NCBI GenBank assembly: GCA_027057815.1
Contig: JALURD010000111.1
Location: forward strand, 1-13,021
Direction of reading: 5' to 3'
From: Acidilobaceae archaeon
Lineage (GTDB): Archaea > Thermoproteota > Thermoprotei_A > Sulfolobales > Acidilobaceae
DNA length: 13,021 bases
Both the position numbers and the translations under genes were made by a program. The notes beneath the pieces are model-generated. The model saw nothing but the letters and a program-made list of their open reading frames with translations. It had not been told where the DNA came from and searched no databases. This document shows positions 6,076 to 12,396 of the stretch, in pieces (the first letter of the stretch is position 1; the number at the start of each line of letters is the position of its first letter).

Positions 6076-7419
6076 TCACCTACTCCCGTGCGGGGCGCTG
6101 GGGCCGGATCCAAATAACTTTACTCCCTCAACCGATATGACGTCTAGCTCGACGCACTCAGCCCTAGCGCCGAGGACCTCGGCGAAGCTGGGTGTGGTCC
6201 TGCCGTCGTCTCCACTGACTAGTTCCTTAACGTAAAGGCCCCCCTCAGCTACTATTAGGCACTCGAGAACACCCCCGCCGTACTGGCGGCATTTGACGGC
6301 GTGCACCCTCCTCCTCCTGACTATATCTGGCCGCCTGTGCAGGACCCTCCTTGGGGTTCTCTGGAGTATCAGTCTCCCCCTGAACTCATTCTCCAGAGCT
6401 TCCATGTCGGCATCAGTGATTTTCTTCTCCACGACAATGAGGGCCTTATAGGCTTTTTTCTTCTCGGCAACCTCCTCCTTGTAGAGCCTGATATCTCTCC
6501 TCCTAGCAGTCCCGTCGAAGCGGAACTCGACGACGCCTTTACCGCCGCTGTTGGCCGCCCTCTCTAGCTCCTCTAGGGGAACCTGCCTCCTGCGGGGGGT
6601 CTTCACTTCGAGTATTAGGGGCCTCCCCGTGCCGAGCATACGCGCGTCAACGTCTTCCCTGCCAGCTGCGTGGACTACAACCCTCTCGCCGCCGGTTAGC
6701 TTGAGGATTCCCCATGAAGCCTCCTCTACGCTGAAGTACTTGGGGCCGCCCACGGTGGGCCAGTATGCCTGGCTTATGAGTCTCCCCCTCTTCCAGTATC
6801 TGCCGGCTAGTAGGAGGCTGTTCACCTGTAATTCAAGCTCCCCCGTGGGATAGTGGACGAGTAGAGTTGCCTCCGGATCCTCGAAGTCAGCCTTTAGGCT
6901 GGGATCTAGCTTCTGTATGAGTTTCCCGATCTCCCTCCTCAACTCGCTCCTGATGCTCTCACCATAAACCAGGCCATGCCTGCGCTTGACGTCCTCCTCC
7001 ACCTCGGCGGCGTTCCCCGACATTTTAACGCCTACAACGAAGCGTTTGACGTCAAAAGCCCTGAGGAGCTTGAGGCCCCTCTCAGCGGCTCGTTCTATGA
7101 AGCTGTCCAGCACCCCGCCGCACACTCTACACACGGGCGCTTCAGGGGGATCCTCTCCTTTCACGAGTCTGTAGACCCTCGCTCCGGGATCCCCCAGCCG
7201 GGGAGCTAGGGTCTTCAGGAGCGCGTCAGGGAGGGGCCCCTCGCGTGCCAGGCGGTGAAGTTCCATGGCCAGCAGTAGCTTGATGGAGGCTCCCCTATCC
7301 TTGTTTGAGAGCCCATGGCCCAGCCGGGCGAATAGCCTTCCCAGGCACCGGTCGCATAGCGGGGTCTCGGCTAGGACCTCGCTTGCCTTCTTCAGGATCC
7401 ACGAGGAGTCGATGCTCAA
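6076..7419 (-). CDS. pus10: tRNA pseudouridine synthase Pus10
   Basis: Archaeal Pus10 makes pseudouridine 54, and in several species also 55, in the tRNA T-loop. The 447-residue protein has an N-terminal zinc module with two CxxC pairs: Cys22/Cys25 in CDRCLG and Cys97/Cys100 in CRVCGG. A THUMP-like region lies at about 105-200. The catalytic domain follows, with GREDVDARMLGTGRP at 253-267; Asp256 is the predicted catalytic residue by alignment with the TruA-type GRTD motif. The start is TTG at 7419, overlapping the upp stop codon by four bases (TTGA on the minus strand). No better codon lies nearby, and the family N-terminus (ILKKASEVLAETPLCDRC) begins about here. The gene sits between upp and rpl21e. 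Identification is secure. Confidence 0.95.
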   Translation of the reverse strand: MSIDSSWILKKASEVLAETPLCDRCLGRLFARLGHGLSNKDRGASIKLLLAMELHRLAREGPLPDALLKTLAPRLGDPGARVYRLVKGEDPPEAPVCRVCGGVLDSFIERAAERGLKLLRAFDVKRFVVGVKMSGNAAEVEEDVKRRHGLVYGESIRSELRREIGKLIQKLDPSLKADFEDPEATLLVHYPTGELELQVNSLLLAGRYWKRGRLISQAYWPTVGGPKYFSVEEASWGILKLTGGERVVVHAAGREDVDARMLGTGRPLILEVKTPRRRQVPLEELERAANSGGKGVVEFRFDGTARRRDIRLYKEEVAEKKKAYKALIVVEKKITDADMEALENEFRGRLILQRTPRRVLHRRPDIVRRRRVHAVKCRQYGGGVLECLIVAEGGLYVKELVSGDDGRTTPSFAEVLGARAECVELDVISVEGVKLFGSGPSAPHGSR

Positions 7420-8054
7420 TCAGGCTCAACCCCCAACGACCTGTCGCCTGCGTCGCCGAGGCCTGGCACTATGAAGAATTCATCGTTGAGCTTGGGGTCA
7501 ACGGTGAGAGTGTACAGGACGGCCTCAGGGTGCCTCTCCGCGAGGTACATTATACCGTCCCTGGACGCAATGACCGACGCTATAATTATCCTTTTGGCCC
7601 CTCTTTCTTTCAAGTCTGAGGCAACAGCGTCTATAGTGTAGCCCGTGGCTAACATGGGGTCTATGATGACAGCCGGACCTCCCACCTTGCCCGGCAGCCT
7701 CCTATAGAACACGTTAACACTCACCCTCCCAGGCTCTTCGACTCTCTTAGCGGCGACGAGGCCCAAGGGAGCGTCCTCGTACACATCGAGGAAGCCTTCA
7801 GCCATAACTACGCCTGCGCCGAGTACAGCAACCAATAGCGGCGGCTTCACGAGCCTCAACTCCTCTGCCACGCCCAGGGGAGTCTTCACCTTGACGGTTT
7901 CCCAATCCAGCTCCCTGGAGATACTGATGGCGAGCATCGTCCCTGCGAGCCTTAGATTCCTCCTGAACTCTACGAGACCCGTCGACTCGTCCCTAAGCCT
8001 CGCTAGCACCATCCTAGCTACAGGCATCTCCTCTCCGAGGACCCGCACCCTCAC
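7416..8054 (-). CDS. upp: Uracil phosphoribosyltransferase
   Basis: It converts uracil and PRPP to UMP in pyrimidine salvage and is cytosolic. The 212-residue protein carries the PRPP-binding loop VIIDPMLATGYT at 129-140 and the C-terminal uracil-binding segment DEFFIVPGLGDAGDR at 191-205; both are intact and diagnostic. RRNLRLAGTMLA at 31-42 matches the conserved N-terminal helix. The start is GTG at 8054 with GAGGGTG eight bases upstream; a second GTG two codons later is an alternative with almost no effect. It is the first gene of the long leftward cluster and is followed by pus10 with a four-base overlap. It is divergent from queC. Confidence 0.96.
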   Translation of the reverse strand: MRVRVLGEEMPVARMVLARLRDESTGLVEFRRNLRLAGTMLAISISRELDWETVKVKTPLGVAEELRLVKPPLLVAVLGAGVVMAEGFLDVYEDAPLGLVAAKRVEEPGRVSVNVFYRRLPGKVGGPAVIIDPMLATGYTIDAVASDLKERGAKRIIIASVIASRDGIMYLAERHPEAVLYTLTVDPKLNDEFFIVPGLGDAGDRSLGVEPD

Positions 8055-8090
8055 AGCCTCTACACCCTCAGGCGACGCGGGTTAGAGAGG

Positions 8091-8097
8091 AATTAAT
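8091..8097 (-). promoter_or_regulatory. TATA-like box for upp and the leftward operon
   Basis: The minus strand reads GCATTAATTCC, centred about 40 bases upstream of the upp GTG, so a start about 26 bases downstream would give a leader of about 14 bases containing GAGGGTG. It shares a 105-base intergenic region with the queC promoter. Assigned by eye. Confidence 0.5.
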
Positions 8098-8124
8098 GCT
8101 AGAAGCCGAGACAGCTCCCAGGGA

Positions 8125-8133
8125 GATATTAAC
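8125..8133 (+). promoter_or_regulatory. TATA-like box for queC
   Basis: GATATTAAC lies about 31 bases before the queC GTG. With the usual 26-base spacing, transcription would begin within a few bases of the start codon, suggesting a leaderless or nearly leaderless mRNA, in keeping with the lack of a clear ribosome-binding site. Assigned by eye. Confidence 0.5.
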
Positions 8134-8159
8134 CTTCGACTTGCCGGGGAGTCGGCAGG

Positions 8160-9014
8160 GTGTGGAGGTTGAGCACCAGAGGCGTCGAGCCTGTAGTAGT
8201 TAAGCCCTGCAGGGTAGTCGCTATAGTGAGCGGTGGTCCGGATAGCTTCGGCTACATGGTTAGATGGCTTTCGCGTGGGTGTAATGTTCATGCGCTCACC
8301 TTTAACTACGGCCAGAGGGCATCGAAGGAAGTGGACGTTGCATTCAAGCTGGTCTCGCTACTGAAGAAGATGATGCCGCGCGATGGGTGGGGGGACGTAG
8401 TTGAGCATAAACTAGTTGACCTGTCCACACTTAGGGATGTATGGAGGGGGACCCAGCTTACGGATGAATCGGTCAGGGTCGAGGAGGAGTATACCACGTC
8501 GGTGGTTGTCCCTATTAGAAACGTTGTCATGCTCAGTGTGGCCACCGCGTACGCATACACGCTCTCGGAGCAGCACCCAGATGAACACGTCTACGTCGTG
8601 TATGGTGCACACTACTACGACATAAAGCCTAGGGAGGACACTTGGGAGCCTCTGTACCCTGACTGCAGCCCTGAGTGCATAGAAGCACTCCAGGCCGCGT
8701 TCAGGGTGTGCCACTTTAGGGGTTCAAGGAGGATAGAAATATGGAGCCCCAGCAGGGAAGGCATAGCTAAGCCTGAGCAGTTAAGATTCACATACAAGGC
8801 GGTGGGCAGCTTGCTATACGAAACCTGGAGCTGCTACCTAAGCGGCGAACACCACTGCGGCGCATGCGAGAGCTGTAGGAACAGGCACAGGGCATTCAAG
8901 GAGGCCGGCATCCCCGACTGCACAGCCTACAAGGAACCACCAGGGGATCCCTCAGAGTTCAAGTGGACTGGAGAGTACTACATTCACAAATCCTGCGTAG
9001 AAAGCGACTCATAA
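8160..9014 (+). CDS. queC: 7-cyano-7-deazaguanine (preQ0) synthase QueC
   Basis: QueC is an ATP-dependent enzyme that turns 7-carboxy-7-deazaguanine into preQ0, the base that ArcTGT inserts at tRNA position 15 for archaeosine. The 284-residue protein has the PP-loop SGGPDS at 24-29 (SGGLDS or SGGMDS in most bacteria), FNYGQRA at 48-54, PIRNVVMLSVA at 118-128, and YPDCSPECIEA at 166-176. The zinc site is Cys225, Cys233, Cys236, Cys239 in a CGACESCRNRHRAF context. It is longer than the bacterial enzyme of about 220-230 residues because of an acidic insertion near 95-112 and about 40 extra C-terminal residues. It is not fused to a glutamine amidotransferase. Start is GTG at 8160 or TTG at 8169. 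Its neighbours are not archaeosine genes. Confidence 0.93.
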   Translation: MWRLSTRGVEPVVVKPCRVVAIVSGGPDSFGYMVRWLSRGCNVHALTFNYGQRASKEVDVAFKLVSLLKKMMPRDGWGDVVEHKLVDLSTLRDVWRGTQLTDESVRVEEEYTTSVVVPIRNVVMLSVATAYAYTLSEQHPDEHVYVVYGAHYYDIKPREDTWEPLYPDCSPECIEALQAAFRVCHFRGSRRIEIWSPSREGIAKPEQLRFTYKAVGSLLYETWSCYLSGEHHCGACESCRNRHRAFKEAGIPDCTAYKEPPGDPSEFKWTGEYYIHKSCVESDS

Positions 9015-9028
9015 GAAGTATAAGAAGT
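9011..9028 (+). repeat. Perfect tandem 9-bp duplication at the queC stop codon
   Basis: ATAAGAAGT occurs twice back to back. The queC stop TAA lies in the first copy, and the second copy supplies another TAA in the same frame nine bases on. This is most simply a small slippage duplication; the result is a double in-frame stop. Confidence 0.8.
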
Positions 9029-9105
9029 CAATCCCGGCCTTCTATCCTACGCATTATATGGAATCACTCCGCGTCGAGGTGGTTATGCATGGCTTGCGTT
9101 GTCCT

Positions 9106-9223
9106 GGTTTTGGTGTGGTGCGGGGGGTGGGATTTGAACCCACGCAGGCCTACGCCATCGGGTCCTAAGCCCGACCCCTTTGGCCAGGCTCGGGCACCCC
9201 CGCACCAATCAACCACCAAAACC
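9106..9223. repeat. Inverted repeat enclosing tRNA-Leu (leader-trailer helix)
   Basis: GGTTTTGGTG at 9106-9115 and its perfect complement CACCAAAACC at 9214-9223 flank the tRNA gene. In addition, the four leader bases directly before the mature tRNA (minus-strand TGGT, 9207-9204) can pair with the discriminator and CCA end (9119-9116). The precursor could thus form the 7-bp acceptor stem plus 4 bp, a six-base one-sided bulge (9208-9213), and then 10 bp more. The geometry is not a standard bulge-helix-bulge splicing motif. Confidence 0.75.
9116..9203 (-). tRNA. tRNA-Leu (anticodon UAG), CCA encoded
   Basis: This is a class II tRNA of 85 bases plus encoded CCA. The acceptor stem is GCGGGGG/CCCCCGC with discriminator A (9119) and CCA at 9118-9116. 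The D-arm is of the CCCGAGCCTGGCCAAAGGG type. The anticodon stem TCGGG/CCCGA encloses the loop CTTAGGA, giving UAG at 9167-9165, which reads CUA/CUN leucine codons. A long variable arm (TGGCGTAGGCCTGC) is diagnostic for leucine or serine. The T-arm is GTGGG-TTCAAAT-CCCAC. There is no intron. It lies between queC and secY, transcribed opposite to both. Confidence 0.96.
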
Positions 9224-9232
9224 CCAAAGGGG

Positions 9233-9239
9233 GTATAAG
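9233..9239 (-). promoter_or_regulatory. TATA-like box for tRNA-Leu
   Basis: The minus strand reads CTTATAC, centred about 33 bases upstream of the mature tRNA 5' end. This is the usual position for an archaeal tRNA promoter and allows a leader of only a few to about ten bases. If the start is that close, the full 10-bp leader-trailer helix at 9214-9223 would be only partly transcribed, so the exact start matters. Confidence 0.5.
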
Positions 9240-9262
9240 GGTTACCCGCACCCGTCTCAACT

Positions 9263-9272
9263 GCTTTAATAG
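9263..9272 (+). promoter_or_regulatory. TATA-like box for secY
   Basis: GCTTTAATAG lies about 75 bases before the secY ATG, predicting a leader of about 50 bases that ends in GGTGA seven bases before the ATG. It resembles the element before rpl10e (GCTTTAATAC), which supports it. Assigned by eye. Confidence 0.45.
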
Positions 9273-9342
9273 TCTCTAGTGGCGGGTTGTCATTCCAGGC
9301 TCGGTAGGCTGGTGGGTACGCCTTTGCAGCGGTGATGCGTGA

Positions 9343-10725
9343 ATGGGTGTGATGGACTTTCTAGCTAAGGTTGCCGATAGGATCCCGACCGTGGCTAAAC
9401 CCGCTCAGAAGCCCTCATTGTACAGGAGACTAGCATGGACCGGTATAGTGTTAGTCGTATACCTAGTTATGTCAAACATCCCCCTCTACGGAATCCCGGA
9501 GCAGCAGGGCGGCACGGCTCTAGACATCCAGAGGATAATATTCGCTAGCAGCGCTGGGACCCTCATGGAACTGGGTATAGGGCCCATAGTCACCGCAGGC
9601 CTAATACTCCAGGTACTCGTGGGCGCTAAGCTGCTCGACATGGACCTAACTAACCCCGAGGACAGGAAGAAATTCACTGCAGCCCAGAAGACTCTAGCGC
9701 TGTTCTTCGGCGTTTTCGAGGCTACCATGTATGCACTGGGTTGTAGGTATTGGCAGTTCACGGGAAGCCCTCTCACAGGCTGTACGGCGGACTGGACGCA
9801 AAGGCTGCTAGTAATAGTCCAACTCTCCTTCGCGGTTTACCTAGTCATACTCATGGATGAAATGCTTCAGAAGGGATGGGGCCTTGGCAGCGCGATTAGC
9901 CTCTTCATCCTTGCTGGAGTGGCCAGAGGTGTTATGTGGAACCTCTTAGGCTTCGTCCCAGGCCAGGTGGTCTATGGCTTCATACCAGCCCTTATAAACG
10001 ACCCGAGCATCATGCTCCTGACTAGGCCTAACGGCTTCCCCGACCTCACAGGACTGTTTGCAACATTCGCATTCATAGCGCTCCTAGTCTACTTGCAAGC
10101 TATGAGAGTCGAGATTCCTGTTACGAGCCCGAGGATGAGGGGCATAAGGAGTAAGGTTCCCCTCCAGTTCATCTATGTAACCAACATACCAATTCTCCTA
10201 GTGGGTATTCTAGTAGCCGACCTCCAGCTCTTCGCCGGTCTACTGCAGGGCATGCTCGGGCCTGACAGTAAATTCCTGCAATACTACAACACATTCGTGC
10301 ACTACATCTCTCCGCCGAGGGGCGTAGTTCAAAGCCTTGAGGACCCAGTTAGGACTTTAGTCTTCGCCGTATCATGGACTATCATGGCTGTCCTCTTCGG
10401 CTACCTCTGGGTCGAGATAGCTGGACTCAACCCAAGGGAGCAGGCTGAGAAGCTGGTAAAGAGCGGCCTGGAGATCCCAGGCATGAGGAAGAACCCTAAG
10501 ATACTGGAGAGCGTGCTAGCCAAGTATATTTACCCGCTAACACTACTATCGAGCCTCATAGTAGCAGGCATAGCAATAACAGCCGACATATTCGGAGTAT
10601 ACGGGACAGGCATGGGCATACTGCTAGCAGTAGGTATAATCAACCAGTACTACACAATGATAACCTACGAGAGGAGCCTTGAGACCTATCCGATCCTCAG
10701 GAAACTCCTCGGAGAAGAGGTCTAA
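9343..10725 (+). CDS. secY: Preprotein translocase subunit SecY
   Basis: This is the channel subunit of the SecYEG translocon in the cytoplasmic membrane. The 460-residue length and about ten hydrophobic segments fit archaeal SecY. The short cytosolic N-terminus (to about 28) is followed by TM1 (31-49), the plug region around IIFASSAGTLMELGIG (65-80) and TM2 (81-98). Later come the conserved LQKGWGLGSAISLFILAGVARG-type segment and the ribosome-facing loop with IPVTSPRMRGIRSKVPLQFIYVTNIP. The ending ...INQYYTMITYERSLETYPILRKLLGEEV matches archaeal forms. Start is ATG 9343 with GGTGA seven bases upstream; another ATG three codons on is possible. adkA follows after 209 bases. The usual upstream ribosomal gene L15 is absent here. 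Confidence 0.97.
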   Translation: MGVMDFLAKVADRIPTVAKPAQKPSLYRRLAWTGIVLVVYLVMSNIPLYGIPEQQGGTALDIQRIIFASSAGTLMELGIGPIVTAGLILQVLVGAKLLDMDLTNPEDRKKFTAAQKTLALFFGVFEATMYALGCRYWQFTGSPLTGCTADWTQRLLVIVQLSFAVYLVILMDEMLQKGWGLGSAISLFILAGVARGVMWNLLGFVPGQVVYGFIPALINDPSIMLLTRPNGFPDLTGLFATFAFIALLVYLQAMRVEIPVTSPRMRGIRSKVPLQFIYVTNIPILLVGILVADLQLFAGLLQGMLGPDSKFLQYYNTFVHYISPPRGVVQSLEDPVRTLVFAVSWTIMAVLFGYLWVEIAGLNPREQAEKLVKSGLEIPGMRKNPKILESVLAKYIYPLTLLSSLIVAGIAITADIFGVYGTGMGILLAVGIINQYYTMITYERSLETYPILRKLLGEEV

Positions 10726-10934
10726 GCTAGCCATCTATGGCAGCTCGTTGCGATGCGATCTTTAACGTAGCGCCGCTGAATGGCGGTAACCCTCTTATTC
10801 AAATGAAGCTGACGCTTTATGCTAATTTACGTTTACATAAACCACTTTAGTTAATGAGTCTCATATGCGTCTTTAATTATTAGGCAAGAAACTGTTTAAA
10901 GACCTCTCAACCGCCGCTACTCCGGTGAGCTTGC
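10726..10934. other. AT-rich secY-adkA intergenic region
   Basis: This is the longest gene-free stretch of the right half (209 bases) and clearly more AT-rich than its surroundings, especially 10800-10900. A small potential hairpin (CCGC, TGAAT loop, GGCGG) lies near 10772-10786, ahead of a pyrimidine-rich CCCTCTTATT, and could mark the end of the secY transcript. I see no ORF, tRNA or clear sRNA in it. Confidence 0.5.
10894..10901 (+). promoter_or_regulatory. TATA box for adkA
   Basis: GTTTAAAG is centred about 38 bases before the adkA ATG, predicting transcription from about 10923 and a short leader with GGTGAG five bases before the ATG. A second AT-rich stretch, CTTTAATTATTAG, lies about 20 bases further upstream. 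Assigned by eye. Confidence 0.55.
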
Positions 10935-11558
10935 ATGGCTGACTCGGGGCTTAGGCACCCCTTCAAGGTGGTCATAGTTACTGGTGTCCCCGGGGTTGGC
11001 AAGACTACCGTCCTCTCGGAGTTCAAGAAGAAGGCTGAGGAAGAGGGGCTTAAAGTCAAGATAGTGAACTTTGGAACCTACATGCTGGACACGGCTGTTA
11101 AGGAGGGGATAGTAGATGACAGGGACAAGATTAGAACGTTGCCGCTGAGGAGACAGCTTGAGCTACAGAGGCTTGCAGCCCAGGCCATAATAAGAGATGC
11201 AGCCAAGGAACTCGGCAGCGACGGCGTGCTATTGGTGGACACACACGCTCTAGTCAAGACTGTAGCAGGCTATTGGCCCGGGTTGCCCCGCCACGTTTTA
11301 GACGAGCTAAAGCCAGACATGATAGCAGTCATAGAGGCAAGCCCTGAAGAGATTGTTGCCAGGCAGGCTAGGGACAAGACTAGGTACAGGGCGGACATAG
11401 GCGGCGTTGAGGGCGTCAAGAGGCTCCTAGAGAACGCGAGGGCGGCGAGCATAGCCAGCGCGGTACACTATGCCTCGACAGTGGCGATCATAGAGAATAA
11501 GGAGGGGAAGGCCGACGAGGCTGCCAGCCAGCTCCTCGAGCTAGTCAAGAAGCTGTAA
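10935..11558 (+). CDS. adkA: Adenylate kinase, archaeal type (AdkA)
   Basis: It interconverts ATP + AMP and 2 ADP. This is the archaeal AdkA family, distinct from bacterial Adk. The 207-residue protein shows the P-loop GVPGVGKTT at 17-25, the VNFGTYMLDTAVKEGIVDDRDKIRTLPLRRQ-type AMP-site segment at about 45-75, LLVDTHALVKT at about 99-109, and ARQARDKTRYR near 147-157, which resembles the short lid region. The start is ATG 10935 with GGTGAG five bases upstream. It lies between secY and DUF106, its conserved archaeal position. The DUF106 gene follows after 28 bases, probably in one transcript. Confidence 0.95.
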   Translation: MADSGLRHPFKVVIVTGVPGVGKTTVLSEFKKKAEEEGLKVKIVNFGTYMLDTAVKEGIVDDRDKIRTLPLRRQLELQRLAAQAIIRDAAKELGSDGVLLVDTHALVKTVAGYWPGLPRHVLDELKPDMIAVIEASPEEIVARQARDKTRYRADIGGVEGVKRLLENARAASIASAVHYASTVAIIENKEGKADEAASQLLELVKKL

Positions 11559-11586
11559 CAGGCCCTCCACCTCCGGGGGATCTCTC

Positions 11587-12027
11587 TTGCCCTACTTCTA
11601 TCCCCTCGCATCTTTCCTCCTACCAATACTGGCGGTCTACTCCGTAGCTAGGATCTACAGGTCGGTATACCCTTACGAGTCCGTTAAGGCGGCCCTCGAA
11701 GCATTAGCGGAGTACAGGCTATTATCGAGGTCGCCGAGTAAGAGGGCAGCCAAGCGGGCCAGGCAGCTGGCTCCTAGGGCAAGGGCGGCTAGGAGGATGC
11801 TCCTTAGGGCCCTGCTATTCAAAATGGTTGCGTTGACCGGGGTCTTCATGGCCACGACACTCCTGATATGGGCGGCGCCCCTAGCCTACTCACCCTTCGA
11901 GCTACCACTATTCACGGGCCGGGCCCTCGTAGGTGAGGGAGGCGAAACCCCCGTAGCCTACACTCCAGTGCTTCACCTCGCGGGCTACATCTACGCACTC
12001 CTGCTCTTCAGAGACTACCTGCTCTAG
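11587..12027 (+). CDS. DUF106 membrane protein (EMC3/TMCO1/YidC-superfamily relative)
   Basis: It is recognised more by position (between adkA and L34e) and architecture than by sequence. Archaeal DUF106 proteins are distant relatives of YidC, Get1, EMC3 and TMCO1 and are thought to help membrane protein insertion. The 146-residue protein has TM1 at about 5-22 (FYPLASFLLPILAVYSVARI), a very basic cytosolic region at 23-73 likely to be helical or coiled (SPSKRAAKRARQLAPRARAARR), TM2 at about 74-98, an outside loop, and TM3 at about 124-146. This three-helix layout with a charged loop after TM1 matches the family, though it is shorter than the 170-200 residues common elsewhere. Start is TTG 11587 with GGGGGAT five bases upstream. 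It sits in the secY-adk neighbourhood, fitting a role with the translocon. Confidence 0.8.
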   Translation: MPYFYPLASFLLPILAVYSVARIYRSVYPYESVKAALEALAEYRLLSRSPSKRAAKRARQLAPRARAARRMLLRALLFKMVALTGVFMATTLLIWAAPLAYSPFELPLFTGRALVGEGGETPVAYTPVLHLAGYIYALLLFRDYLL

Positions 12028-12065
12028 TACAACGCCCCTAAACTTCCCGGGCCCTGCACCCTCAA

Positions 12066-12074
12066 GTATATAAG
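12066..12074 (+). promoter_or_regulatory. Strong TATA box for rpl34e
   Basis: GTATATAAG is the best TATA match in the window. Starting about 26 bases downstream gives a 5' end near 12095, downstream of the GTG at 12085, so only the inner GTG codons can be used. It begins just after the DUF106 stop and shows that L34e-cmk can be transcribed separately. Confidence 0.7.
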
Positions 12075-12111
12075 CAAAGGCTGGGTGAGGCGGTCTCAGT
12101 GGGTGGCGGTA

Positions 12112-12396
12112 GTGGTCAGGCCAGCACTTAGATCCCGGAGTCTAAGGAGGGTTTACAGGAGGACACCTGGGGGAGTCACTGTCGTCCACTATGAGAAGAG
12201 GAAGCCCGGCCCAGCCAGGTGTGCTAGATGCGGCCGTCCATTGAACGGTGTGCCCAGGCTCAGGCCCAGCCAGCTAAGGAAGCTCAGCAAGACTGCTAAG
12301 AGGCCGGAGAGACCGTATGGCGGGGTGCTCTGCCCGTCATGCCTAGCGGAGCTCCTCAGAGAGAGCATCAGAGCCTCCGTAGGGGCCCGGTCGTAG
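12112..12396 (+). CDS. rpl34e: 50S ribosomal protein L34e (eL34)
   Basis: This archaeal/eukaryotic large-subunit protein reads MVRPALRSRSLRRVYRRTPGG, the standard family start, then HYEKRKPGPARCARCGRPLNGVP with the first zinc pair Cys37/Cys40 and PYGGVLCPSCL with the second pair Cys74/Cys77. The length is 94 residues. I chose GTG 12112: it gives the family N-terminus, has GGGTGG five bases upstream, and lies downstream of the transcription start predicted from the TATA box. The GTG at 12085 would add RRSQWVAVV and probably lies outside the mRNA. The end overlaps cmk. It follows DUF106 in the conserved archaeal order. Confidence 0.95.
   Translation: MVRPALRSRSLRRVYRRTPGGVTVVHYEKRKPGPARCARCGRPLNGVPRLRPSQLRKLSKTAKRPERPYGGVLCPSCLAELLRESIRASVGARS

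Noticed and set aside
6069..6113. Longer L21e starting at TTG 6113
   Set aside because: It would overlap pus10 and add a Pro/Ala-rich tail foreign to the family. GTG 6068 has a far better ribosome-binding site and gives the normal N-terminus.
9116..9203. tRNA-Leu as an attachment site for an integrated element
   Set aside because: No partial tRNA copy, integrase or foreign-looking genes are seen on either side within the window.
8963..9238. Open frame of 91 codons across the tRNA-Leu region
   Set aside because: It starts inside queC in another frame and reads antisense through the tRNA; the sequence WDLNPRRPTPSGPKPDPFGQARAPP is the well-known artefact of translating the complement of a tRNA gene.
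10759..10815. Possible C/D box guide RNA in the secY-adkA spacer
   Set aside because: Two CTGA boxes are present, but the C boxes are poor (GCGATGC, AATGAAG) and the spacing between boxes does not fit archaeal C/D guides.
12085..12111. Longer L34e starting at GTG 12085
   Set aside because: The strong TATA box at 12066-12074 predicts transcription starting downstream of this codon, and the extra nine residues are not in the family.
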